Origin: Gliomastix tumulicola
Taxonomy: Eukaryota > Ascomycota > Sordariomycetes > Hypocreales > Bionectriaceae
NCBI GenBank assembly: GCA_001599755.1
Contig: BCHX01000007.1
Location: forward strand, 3,286,001-3,350,000
Direction of reading: 5' to 3'
DNA length: 64,000 nt
The position numbers were made by a program, and so were the translations under genes. Below are positions 54,269 through 64,000 of the stretch, one piece after another; position 1 is the stretch's first letter; each line of letters opens with the position of its first letter. The notes beneath the pieces were generated by a model. The model saw nothing but the letters and a program-made list of their open reading frames with translations. It did no database searches and had not been told where the DNA came from.

Positions 54269-56500
54269 GGCTCAGGTAGTCTCTGACAATAGATACAGGC
54301 AGGTCGCAATACTCCCAGCCCGGACCAAGTGGAAGACAGAGAGGACGAGATTGTCGATGAGCTGCCTACCATCCAGGCCCAGCTGCCAGGGCGCACCCAG
54401 AGGACATCCTTTAAATAAGAACTCCCATCCTCGCCCAGGCACAACCCCCCGGATCATCACCTCCCGAACAAAGTAAAGCCGCTCGGTCGATCACAGGGCC
54501 TAAATTGCACCGTCATGCAGCCCGGGACCTGACTCTCGTTGCATGCGGGGTGGGCTGCCCGGCAGAAACAGAACCAAGACAGTCCCCAGCGAAGCCAAGG
54601 CGAGACAAGGAGGCAGGTGGGCTGGTCACTCGGCAGTGAAGAGAGCTGCCGAGTGATGGGCAATCTGGATGCATCATTCGGCCCGCGCATCCCCCGTGGT
54701 AATGGGGGAGACGGAGGCAATGGATTCGGACCTGTCTGCGGTGATTCTGAAAAGGGGCCGTGATCGGCGACTCCTGACTGGGTGTTAATAAAGGTGTGCA
54801 GTCCGGAAGGGAGAGCGTGTTCATTTATCATTTAGGCATATGATGGTGGAAGTGCCGAGTCACTTGGCTTAGGCACCCGCATAGCACGACCAGCATCCCC
54901 CTCATCCCCCCTTAGCACCTGTCACTTTGGCGGTCGAATGGGGACGAACGCCTGAAGCTGCGGGGAAGAGTGAGGACAATGGAGCTGGAGAAAGGGGCGA
55001 AGAGGGGAAGAAGGACTCCAGGTCCGAAGCATGTGCCTGGCTCCCCAGTTCACCCCAAACCGGGGCTTCGGAGGGAGGCATATCAGGCTTTCCCTTCTGG
55101 GCTGGACTGTCCGGCAGCGTCCCTGTGAACGTTACATTCTCAGCGCGAGTTTATTTCATGGCGAGTGGTGGATTTGACGATCGTCATACTGCTTCTTCAT
55201 GGTTCTCTGCTGTCCAAGCTTTCCTCCCAAAGCATGGTCTCTAACTCGCCAGGCTGGCCGCTCGCGCACAGGCGCCAATCCACCGCACAAGGTGGCAGCA
55301 ATTCTGAGCGGTCGACATCTCCTACAGAGGTCTCAAAATATGTTGACGTCCACGACCGACTAGCCGGCCAGAAGGATATGCTATAGCATCACATATCCAC
55401 CAGAGTTTTGTCACAGATACAGAAGAAGCATGCGCAAATCGCCAAGAGGATTGCAATATCCTGCGCGGCGCGCGCAGACTGAGTCCCATCAAGCCTGGCT
55501 ATAGTGCATAATCCACTGTGCCTGACCCATTTACAGGCTACATTTCAACGGCCCGTCTGCTTCCACGCGTCGACACGGCATATCTATATGTAGTCTGAAT
55601 TCTTGGAGAGGCTTCATTAAGGTTATCCGGCGTACCTGATGCATCTGATGGTTCATCTGCTCCCGGCTGGTATTGGGTAGTATTTTACCAACAGCCCATG
55701 TTATGTCGCATCATCTGCGCACATGTAGTGTTTTCCTGGGTTTCCGATATCGTGCAGCATGTCCGTCGTCCAGAAGTCCAGGTCTTCGAGTGTCCGGATT
55801 AGCAATACGATAGCGTCGCCTTCTAACAGCCTGACTGCCCGCGACTGAATTGACCCGGGCCCGGACGCATTCGGTATGATACCGCAGAGGATTGGTGGCA
55901 GGCCACAGGCGACACTCGCTATTCATCCGGAGCACGCCCAGTACATGGACCTCGAGTATCGCTAGCATATACTGGACGAGTAACATCCACTGCATGGCAG
56001 TCGGCACGGCACGCTCGCCTCGTAACGCTCGGGATCATAAGCGCGCGCGTGTCATCCACGGATACTTTACGACGGGTCCCGAAGTCTCGTTCATAGTTCT
56101 TTGGCGTCGAGGCTAATTACATCGTCGTGCACCTCATCTTGTGCTTCGTCTCTCGCGCTTCACTGATAAGGTGCTGACGGCACATCATTCCAGCCCCCAA
56201 TGACAAATCGTCACAGCGCATCCAGTGCTGAATCGCCCCCTAAATCTACCCCGCAGCCGCGGAAGCTGCTTGCTAATTTGATCCCGCTCGCCGCCCGCTG
56301 GGATGGTTCAAATCTGGGAGAGACAGGCTGAGCTTGAGAAGGCGACGATTAATCAGCTATGAGAGTGTATATAAGGATGCTGAAAGTGAATCAAAGTATC
56401 GTCAATTGCTCAACGATTGCTACTAGATCTTCAGCCGAACCCATTATACACATCATCCACCAGACATCACAACACAGCACACCACCCAGCACAGCTCATC
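54269..56500. other. Divergent intergenic region, 2.2 kb
   Basis: This is the shared upstream region of the GH3 glucosidase (minus) and the atypical SDR (plus). A TATA-like element at about 54410-54420 reads correctly for the glucosidase. Another at 56368 (listed separately) serves the SDR. ORFs of 60-105 codons are scattered without recognisable proteins. Confidence 0.5.
56368..56375 (+). promoter_or_regulatory. TATA box candidate
   Basis: TATATAAG lies 133 bp before the start codon of the atypical SDR gene. Confidence 0.5.
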
Positions 56501-57309
56501 ATGTCCACTCCTCCCGTTGCTCTCATCCTGGGCGCTGGCGCAAACGTCGGCCAGAACGTCGCCCGCGCTTTTCTCGCCAAGGGATACAAGACCGTCTTAG
56601 CCTCGCGAAGCCTGAAGGAGGAAGACAGCACCTCGTCCCAGATCAACATCCGCAGCGACTTCAGCGACCCCGAGTCCGTCGCGCAGGTCTTCTCCAAGGT
56701 GCAGGCGAAGCTGGGCCATCCCCATGTGGTTGTATACAACGGTATGCAGCGTACGACCCTCCTTGCCAATGAATAATCACTGACAGCTTCCATTGCAGCG
56801 GCCGCCGTCACACCCCAAGATGGCAAGGATCCCCTCGGCCTCGAACTAGACAAGTTCAGCCGCGATCTGGCCATCAACACCACCAGCGCCTTCGCGGCAG
56901 CCCAGCAGGCCGCCCGCGCATTCGCAACGCTGCCCGAGACGGCATCGCGGACCTTCATCTACACTGGCAACATCACAAACGTGTCGCCCATCGTGGCGCT
57001 GATGGATCTCGGTGTCGGCAAGTCTGCCACTGCGCACATCATCCAGTGTGCGGCTGAGGGGTACAAGGAGAAGGGATTCAAGTGAGTGGTCGTCCCCCAT
57101 CGCCGACTCACCAATCACTAAGAGCTGGCGTTCTAATACTCGTCACCAGGTTCTACTACGCAGATGAGCGAAATGACGATGGCTCGGCCGTGTATAGCGC
57201 CATCGACGGCCCTGCGCATGCCGAGTTCTACACTCAGCTTGCGGAACACAAGAACCAGGCCGCGTGGCAGCAGACGTTTGTCAAGGGTGTTGGATACAAG
57301 AAGTTCTGA
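56501..57309 (+). CDS. Atypical short-chain dehydrogenase/reductase
   Basis: I infer exons 56501-56741, 56799-57081 and 57150-57309, giving 227 residues. The N-terminus has the dinucleotide-binding GAGANVGQ at residues about 12-19 (GxGxxxG-like) after the strand VALILG. The middle has VVYNAAAV in place of NNAG, and TFIYTGN at the serine strand. The position of the usual Tyr-x3-Lys reads LGVGKSATAH: Lys remains but Tyr is absent. It is therefore probably an NAD(P)-binding protein of the atypical SDR class rather than a standard carbonyl reductase. It lacks a signal peptide, so it is cytosolic. Introns have GTATGC and GTGAGT donors. It is divergent from the glucosidase and upstream of the protoglobin; no link in function is evident. 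Confidence 0.85.
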
Positions 57310-58009
57310 GAGGATGACCATTCAGGCGCCTTGACCCGAATTTCCGTCTGCCACAAAATCGCCCCGAGATTATGAGGCTCGGTAGGCAGGCATAAGCATA
57401 GTATCTGTATGTCAAGTATATCACGAATGCAATTTGGCTGTGATTCACAAGATTTCGACCTTGGTGGTGATAGTGACAGTGACAGTGCTAGCTCCCCTGC
57501 GCTTGTAGTGGACTCAAACCCCCGGCCAGCCAGCTCAGGCAGCGGCACCCCGGAACAGACGATGCACAGCAGACCAGACGTCATGCTTTCCGTGATTCCC
57601 CCCGTCCGACAGGGTGCAGAGATCCAAATAGACCACGAGCCTACGTAAATCATCAATCAATACAGGGACCCGGCCGGTCGGGAGAGCCAGGATGTGGCAA
57701 CGGCTGCACGCGCGCAGTCTCTCGGGCGGCGCCGTGATCAGGCGTGATCAGACCATTAGTGGTGCCATCCGATGGCTCCCTCTGAGCGAGCTTACCCGGC
57801 ACGAAAACAGGTCGTCGAATGGGCGTCACGTATTTGAAATGCGTGTGTGATGGGCGTTCACATATATTCTACACTCGCCTTGGCCTATTGAGTCTGTTAG
57901 AGTGTCAGACTTGAAGCCACTGTCACATCAATTAGGACAATCAATTCGGCATTTTATCACCATCAACATCAGCTTACAGCCCATCCGCTCACTAGCACCA
58001 CCAACAAAA
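57310..58009. other. Intergenic, upstream of protoglobin gene
   Basis: This 700 bp gap has a short GTGACA-type microrepeat near 57465-57485 and no gene. Confidence 0.45.
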
Positions 58010-58990
58010 ATGGCGACGCCGAGGATATACATGCATATCGACCGCAAAGATCTCTACACAGACATCGAAGCACGCATCCGCTACCTCCACAGCTTCGTCG
58101 ATTTCAGCAGCAGTACGTCCTCCGTCAGCGTTCAAAAATAAACGACACCACTAACATATTCCAGGGGATATCGAAGCCCTCATCTCAGGCGCCAAATACA
58201 TCAAGGCCCTGATCCCCGCCGTCGTCAACATCGTCTACAAGAAGCTCCTCCAGTACGACGTCACGGCGCGCGCCTTCACCACGCGCTCCACCAGCTTCGA
58301 GGGTACCCTCGACGACTCCGAGAGGCTTGCCGAGGACAGCCCGCAGATCCTGCATCGCAAGGTGTTTCTGCGCGCGTACCTGAACAAGCTGTGCTCCGAC
58401 CCGAGCAGGATGGAGTTCTGGGAGTATCTGGACAAGGTTGGGTGAGTAGACTTCCCATGCTGCTTGCTACTCGTCTACATGCTGACTCTCGGCCAATTAG
58501 CATGATGCATGTCGGTCTTGGGCGTGCACACCCGCTGCATGTCGAGTACATCCACCTCGGCGTCTGCCTCGCCTTCATCCAGGACATCATGACCGAGGCC
58601 ATCCTCTCCCACCCCAGACTGCCGCTGCAGCGCAAGATCGCCCTCGTCAAGGCGCTCGGCAAGGTCATCTGGATCCAGAACGACCTCATGGCCAAGTGGC
58701 ACGTCAAAGACGGGCAGGAGTTCGAGGATGCCGAGCAGGAGGTCGTGATCGAGCAGGAGGGGTACCTGCACGGGAAGAAGATCCTGGACGACAGCGAGGG
58801 CGAGGGGTCAGAGGGCACAGCCATGCCCGAGTCGCCCTCGAGGATACCCAGACCAGCTGGGGTATGTCCATTCAGCGGGCTGTCAAAGGGCGTTGAGGCT
58901 GTAGATCTGCACGAGGGAGAACAGCAGAGCGTACCCAAAGTGACGCCACCCACTGAATCTGTAGGCGAGGCACCCCCACAGCGTGCTTGA
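58010..58990 (+). CDS. Protoglobin-domain protein
   Basis: This is a single-domain haem protein of the globin-coupled-sensor/protoglobin fold. I infer exons 58010-58112, 58165-58441 and 58501-58990, giving 289 residues. The globin part (residues about 12-215) shows RIRYLHSFVDFSS, the IPAVVNIVYKKLL helix, DVTARAF, EFWEYLDKVGMMHVG, then HPLHVEYIHLGV and KALGKVIWIQNDLMAKWHV. The likely proximal haem histidine is the His of MMHVG, by position relative to archaeal protoglobin (inference). The last 70 residues are acidic, Pro- and Glu-rich and look disordered, with no output domain. Known relatives bind O2, CO or NO; the fungal role is unknown. Introns have GTACGT and GTGAGT donors. It is cytosolic. 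Confidence 0.88.
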
Positions 58991-59474
58991 AGTTGGCGGG
59001 GGGAATGTAACGATATTGTATGCCGGCTGTTCACTCATGTATAATAAGAGCGCATTTCCATTCGTCCAACGAATCCCATATTCTCTGTCTCCCCAATTCC
59101 CCCCTCGCGTTACAGCTGAGCTTCAGGGTAGGAATAGCACACTCCCTCTCTCATCCGTTAAAACCTCCTCCTCCGATCCCAGCTCCGATGCTTGCCGGAA
59201 ATCTGGGACGGGACTCATCCTCAGAATACTCAGAATGGAGGGGCATTGAGGGGCAATCCTTCTGGAAGAGTAATACACGCGCCACTTTTTCCTTCCTTCT
59301 CAGCTCGCCATAGGGCAATGCGCCTGACGTGAAGCCTTTTCATATAAAGACGGGCTCACATCACCCCGCCTACGCGGTTGCTGCGTGTTTTGCTCCCTTT
59401 CTCCCCTCCTTTTCTGTAGTAAACGGTGATCAGCATATCTAAATCTCCAGTCATTATTCTCCCCCATCATCACA
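58991..59474. other. Intergenic, upstream of the classical SDR gene
   Basis: This 484 bp gap holds a TATA box (listed separately) and CT-rich sequence after it. I see no gene. Confidence 0.5.
59343..59348 (+). promoter_or_regulatory. TATA box candidate
   Basis: TATAAA lies about 132 bp before the SDR start codon. Confidence 0.55.
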
Positions 59475-60320
59475 ATGCCAGGCCGTCTTGAAGGGCAGAT
59501 CGCCATCGTCACCGGCTCCACGCAGGGCTTTGGGCGGGGTATCCTCGAGACCTTCGTCCGCGAGGGCGCGAGTGTTCTCGGGCTGGATCTGCAGGCGCAG
59601 GACGGAGCCGTTGAGGGCTTCACCGAGAAGCAGGCCTACCAGCTGCAGGCCGACGTGACGCAGGAAGCCGTCTGGCAGAAGGCGGTATGACACTCTCCTC
59701 CATCTACCCTTTTCACTCTATCTACCTCTTTCACCATGTCCATCATCGCTAACGAGCACCTCCAGCTCGAGACGACCATTGCCCGCTTCGGCAAGGCCCC
59801 CTCCATCGTCGTGCACAACGCCGGCTGGGCCTACGCCAGCAAGTCCTCCATCGCCGTCACGCCCGACGAGTTCTCCCGCTGCTTCGACGTCAACGTCAAG
59901 AGCATCTACGTCGCCTCGCGCGTCCTCGTCCCCGAGATGCGCAAGAACGGGCCCGGCAGCGTCGTCGTCATCTCGAGCGAGAACGTCTTCCGCCCCGGTG
60001 ACAACCAGACCTGGTACAGCGCCAGCAAGGCGGCCGTGTCCGTGGCCACCAAGTCCATGGCGCTCGAGTTCGCCAAGGACCAGCTGCGCTTCAACACGGT
60101 GAACCCGACGTCGGGGAACACGCCGCTGCTGAGCACGTTTGCGGGTAACGCGGGTGCTCCCGTGACGGAGGAGATTCTCAAGATCAAGTCGGCCGCTATT
60201 CCTATCGGGCGGATTGCTGAGCCGTCGGATGTGGCTAATGCTGCGCTGTTCCTTGCTGATCCTGCCAGCTCGCTCATCAGCGGCGCTGAGATCAAGGTTG
60301 ATGGTGCTCACAGTGTGTAA
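59475..60320 (+). CDS. Classical short-chain dehydrogenase/reductase
   Basis: This cytosolic NAD(P)-dependent oxidoreductase acts on a hydroxyl or keto group of an unknown substrate. I infer exons 59475-59684 and 59766-60320 (81 bp intron), giving 254 residues, the usual length. Motifs are complete: TGSTQGFG at residues about 14-21, DVT for the adenine pocket, HNAG, NVKS, the catalytic ISS serine, and YSASK with Tyr154 and Lys158. PTSGNTPLL follows, then the closing GAEIKVDGAHSV that ends classical SDRs. Asp37-type acidic residue at the end of beta 2 (GLDLQ) suggests NAD(H) preference (inference). It is convergent with the aldolase gene, which could be metabolically linked because both families occur in sugar-acid catabolism; this is only a guess. 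Confidence 0.93.
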
Positions 60321-61391
60321 AGTGCGCGCGTGCACTAGGTTTGCGCCACTGCGAGGGATAAGGGAGCTGTTGGGGAGGAGAACGTCAGCATAGGGGTGAA
60401 AGTAAAACAGGAGGTGGTGAATCAAGGGCCACGAGTCTGTAGAGGAAAATGAGTCAAAAGGACCGAGTTTTTAAATTCAAAAAGCGTCAAATTGAGTCAT
60501 TTCATTCTGCCTCCTATCTTGTGAAGTGATTTGAAGCCGCGGTAGGGTAACATTAGAGTGATTCTTTCTAACTTCACGTGCTGGATAAAACTGCACGACT
60601 CTATGAACATGAGCCCATATTGTCGAAGAACCGCGATTCAAAATCACAAGACCACAGATTCTACAGGTATGAGCTGTCGAGAACCAGCCGCCAGTGACAC
60701 CCACTTCCAATGCGGGTTGATCAACCAGACCCTGGCATCACCTGCATATCGCTATCATGCAGGGTCTGTTCCTCTTGGCACTAAACTAGACCGGCAGACG
60801 AACTGCACGATTCCTTCCGGGATCTCAACGGCACGGCACGAGACGTGGGAGATTGCTGATTGTATCGTGGATTCCCTACTAGGAACTACGTGCCAAGGTG
60901 GACTTGATCTGTGGGATATCCGTCTGTATGATAGATCTAGCTTCCATCATGGTTTGCAAAGGTAGCAAGATATGATCATTATCTTTGAAGGCTACACTGA
61001 GGACAAATTATTGGCCATCTTGGCGGATATGTTCGAAATTGCCGGGCTCATCTGGCATCTTAACGCACTGTCGCGTGTCCCCCAAGCAATGCAGCGTAGC
61101 TGTTTTGACTCAAACGCAGTCTTACCAATCTGAATTATTGACCGAGTAAAATTCAAACTCATTTCGGCCAAACGAATCTTCATGATTTTCACTTCACTGC
61201 TGACATCTCATGTAAGCCGTTTAGCTAAGCGCTCGCTTACAACGTGTCAGCACACCAATTATCACCTCAGGCACATGTGAGCAGATTGAATATATGTCTC
61301 ATAAAATATCTATATGCTACATTCCACACATCGATTCATCGCGTTATACTACTTTCAGGTCCCTTAGTTAGCCATACTACTTTCAGGTCCC
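60321..61391. other. Intergenic between convergent genes, 1.1 kb
   Basis: This AT-richer region lies between the SDR and aldolase 3' ends. It ends in the first copy of a 28-bp tandem repeat (listed separately). A 135-codon ORF at 60558-60965 has no protein character and no splice support. Confidence 0.5.
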
Positions 61392-61401
61392 TTAGTTAGC
61401 C
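61346..61401. repeat. 28-bp perfect tandem duplication across the aldolase stop codon
   Basis: Two identical 28-bp units lie head to tail at 61346-61373 and 61374-61401. The right copy contains the last codons and TAA stop of the aldolase (minus strand). The left copy places a second identical stop-bearing segment in its 3' untranslated region. The absence of any difference points to a recent event. Confidence 0.9.
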
Positions 61402-62427
61402 ACACTGTCACCATTCTTAGTCCCATTCGACTCTCCCTTGACAAAGTCGCCAACAACGCCCCGCGCGTCAGCAAGGTCCTTGGCCAGGAAGCCGAGGTGC
61501 AGCACGTCAGCAGTGATGGTCATGTACGACATCCTCTTGGACGCGTCGCGGATGCTGTCGAGGGTGCCGAAGGGAGGCGTGGCGATGGCGAAGCCGGCGT
61601 AGGGCTTGTCGTGCTTGTCGAGGGCGGCGAAGAACTTCTCGCGGGCGGCGAGCCACTCGGGCTCACTTCCCGAGCCGAAGTTGCCGGGGAGGTTCATGCT
61701 GATGCGGCAGTCGAGGGAGCCCAGCCAGACGACGTCGATGTCGGGGACCTCGGTGAGGATGGCGTCGAGGTTGTTGATGCCTGAGATTGTCAGTGTCGTT
61801 ATTGAAGAAGACGATCGATGTTGGACATACCCTCGAGAGACTCGATCTGGATCATGATGGCGGCCTGGTTGTTCAGGTTGGCCCAGATGTCGCCCACCGT
61901 TGAGTCAATGGCGGCGTCCGTCACGCCAGGAATCAGACGGAACGGAGGGGCAGAGCGAGTGCCGTTCTGCTTGGTGCCGAACTTGGCAGAGGAAACGACG
62001 TGCCTCGCCTGCTCAACAGTCTCGACCTATTCACGCCATCAGCAGATGTTCTCGACCTCCCGATGGTATTGAGACTCACCTGAGGAATGACAATGCTGGC
62101 ACCGGCGTCCAGAGCATAGCCAATGGCAGCGTGGTCGTGGCCGGGCACACGAACGAAGGGAATGGTCTTGCCGCCGCTCATGAAGATGGCCTCGTGAACC
62201 ATGTTAGTCATGGTCTCGACGTTGCACGAGGTGTGCTCCCAGTCGATCCAGACACTGTCAAAGCCCATGGGGGCCAGATGCCTGATGAGAGGAAGAGAGC
62301 TCAGGCCGGCGTAGTAGCCCAGCATGGGGGGGATCTTCTTCTCGTGGGCATCACGGATGGCCTGTCGGGCACGGTGGGGCTGGAAGAGCGAGGGAGCGGC
62401 GTAGGCCGACATGCCGTTGGAGGCCAT
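61392..62427 (-). CDS. HpcH/HpaI-type class II aldolase/citrate-lyase family protein
   Basis: This metal-dependent enzyme cleaves or condenses 2-keto-3-deoxy or 2,4-dihydroxy acids using pyruvate. I infer exons 62427-62080, 62026-61831 and 61780-61392, giving 310 residues. The start is the ATG at 62427. Residues 56-65 read FDSVWIDWEH with catalytic His65. GTRSAPP matches the family's phosphate/carboxylate loop. Metal ligands are likely Glu178 in MIQIES and Asp205 in VWLGSLD (by family position). The C-terminus ends in a Gly/Asn-rich tail whose final codons and stop lie inside a recent 28-bp tandem duplication. Introns are 53 and 50 bp with GTGAGT and GTATGT donors. It is convergent with the SDR gene. 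The true substrate is unknown. Confidence 0.93.
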
Positions 62428-64000
62428 TGTGATATGAATGTTATAGAAAGAAGACTGGGGAGAAGGGAGAGGAGTCGATGTGAGTGATGAGGAGGGAAGA
62501 GAACCCGAGCACCAGACCCGGGAGCCCCCTCCGTTTTTAAACATCGAGACTCCCTCCCTCCCAGCTTATGCCACTGATCATCATCAAACGACGACGATAC
62601 AGTTTCCACAGCCCCAGCCAGTGCTGAGATAATCCCACACCATACGTCAAAACCGCCGGCACTACTCGACTCTAGCGGTGTAGCTGGGCCTCGTCTGTGC
62701 GAAAGAAACGGGTTCTCTAGACGGGCCTAAGCGGATTTTGGCTCCATGCGCCGCGGCCTTCGTCGAGGCTCGTATGTCCGGGATGGCCCCTGAATGAAAA
62801 GGCTCCGTCTGTCTCGCAGGGCGGACATCGTCCGCTTCCGCCGCTTTAAGCCATGCTGTCAATCAAGAAGGTCCCTTTGCAGGAAACAGGTTGGCGTATC
62901 AATGCAAACGTGCAGCGTTGCGTTGTGGTAAGAGGAGCCGAAAGAGGGACCACCCCCGTTGGGAGGTTTGGTTGGAAGGCTGCGCCGCTAGTGCTCATGT
63001 CAGACCCGTGGGAAAATGCGCGGTGTGCGCTAGTTCGAGTCCCGGGCCCTACTAGACTGTGGCGTTGAGATGTGGCAGGATCGTGATTCCAGAGCAGGCA
63101 GCTTGCTTTTCAGGGCCTGGGGCCTGTTCGTGTCAGCTTAGGGGGACTTTAGCTGGACTGTTGGGTTGGCCAGAAGTCAAGTGAGAAGACATGGACTGTT
63201 GGCGAGGGCATGTCATCGTCTCATGGTACTTGTGCAACCCCCCGCCAGCCAATCTTCGTTCTGGAGGACCGACGACGCGGTGGTCGGTGCCGTTTCTCCA
63301 GAGTGATGAGTGTCGTCCTCGTCTTACATCCACAGCGGAGCGGAGGTATAGCTAAACCCTGCAATCCTCCGTCACCGACTTGCATATCCCACACGGGCTT
63401 TGTCATGCAGTCATGCTGTCAGAACACGAAATCACTGGAGAATCATTCCCGCAGTCTGGATGTACGAACGAACCCATTGGCTGCTGATCGTCTCTGGCTG
63501 CTGGCTGACCATCCGGAGTCCATGACATTAAGCTTGCCGAAGACCAGATGAGGCTCACATCAGCTCCCAGCCCTACCCCGGCCCGATACAGCGATAGATG
63601 GGACGCGCTTACTAGCCATATACGTGGCCGTTTTTTCTCCTCTCCCGATGAATGCCGTGGGGGCTATTTTGGGTGCATGCAGGTTCAGTGAATGCGGTCG
63701 GTTTTAGGGCGCCGCGAATCTTCGGGGTTTAGCAGGCCCCCCGAGAAATCCGGAGCGTGAACTGGGATGCTGAGGTTGCATCGCATGAACAGCGGTTGTC
63801 TATCGATCCTCTTGTCGCGTCACCGCTGGTTTCACCTTCGGACTTAGGAGGGAGAGGTTTGCGAAGAAGTCGCGCGTCCCCCGTCTTTTTTTCCTCTTCT
63901 TTTCTTCCAGGTGTACACACACACAAAGTGTCCTCGTCACTCTTGAGGGACGTGCATATGGGGGCAACGGGTTATCAATTTGTCACTATGCTAGATATTA
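62428..64000. other. Right-end intergenic region, 1.6 kb
   Basis: This region should contain the aldolase promoter. No further gene was found; the ORFs are 60-113 codons and unlike proteins. One B-box-like sequence near 63035 was tested as a tRNA and rejected because its arm does not pair. Confidence 0.45.

Noticed and set aside
60558..60965. 135-codon plus-strand ORF as a small gene
   Set aside because: No signal peptide, domain or intron is seen, and the region is AT-richer and lies between convergent genes.
63000..63060. Possible tRNA, from a GTTCGAGTCC B-box-like sequence
   Set aside because: The five bases on either side of the loop do not pair and no A box or acceptor stem was found upstream.
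1..64000. A secondary-metabolite cluster with a PKS, NRPS or terpene core
   Set aside because: No such core domain appears in any reconstructed gene, so only a non-classical cluster is proposed, as inference.

Overview
The window is nuclear DNA of a filamentous ascomycete (Pezizomycotina, probably Sordariomycetes-like; the class is an inference). The evidence is many short GT-AG introns of about 50-80 bp with CTAAC/CTGAC-type branch points, Zn2Cys6 regulators, HET and NACHT proteins, a THI5/NMT1-type thiamine gene, MFS transporters and a GH3 glucosidase. I reconstruct 24 protein genes, one of them cut by the left edge. Splice sites were chosen by hand from frame and consensus. No rRNA, tRNA, CRISPR array or intact transposon was seen.

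Layout. 1-5.8 kb: the start of a Zn2Cys6 transcription factor and a large NACHT STAND protein, both on the minus strand. 7-12.1 kb: an NmrA-like oxidoreductase, a small secreted cysteine-containing protein and a secreted LVIVD/choice-of-anchor-B beta-propeller protein. 14.6-27 kb: a sugar-porter MFS transporter, a 2-oxoglutarate/Fe(II) oxygenase, a membrane-anchored haem-oxygenase-like diiron protein, a monocarboxylate-type MFS transporter and an unknown polytopic membrane protein. 28-32 kb: the pyrimidine-precursor synthase of thiamine synthesis, with a TPP riboswitch in its 5' leader, followed by a secreted tungstate-type solute-binding protein. 32-45 kb: a HET protein, a secreted tandem rhodanese, a 1040-residue protein with an Fe2OG oxygenase core, and a nucleoside-phosphorylase-NACHT-ankyrin STAND protein. 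45-54 kb: a second Zn2Cys6 factor, an unknown 380-residue protein, a small kinase-like protein and a six-exon GH3 beta-glucosidase. 56-62.5 kb: an atypical SDR, a protoglobin, a classical SDR and an HpcH/HpaI-type aldolase.

How the genes may work together. Three genes (two NACHT proteins and the HET protein) belong to families used in fungal non-self recognition and regulated cell death, and a kinase-like gene lies in the same half, so the window looks like accessory chromosome territory. The 14.6-24.4 kb stretch joins two metal-dependent oxygenase-type enzymes, transcribed divergently from a shared 1.5 kb region and flanked by two transporters. This could be a small metabolic cluster, but no PKS, NRPS or terpene backbone gene is visible. 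The best-supported regulatory element is the TPP riboswitch at about 28257-28336, inside a probable leader intron of the thiamine gene.
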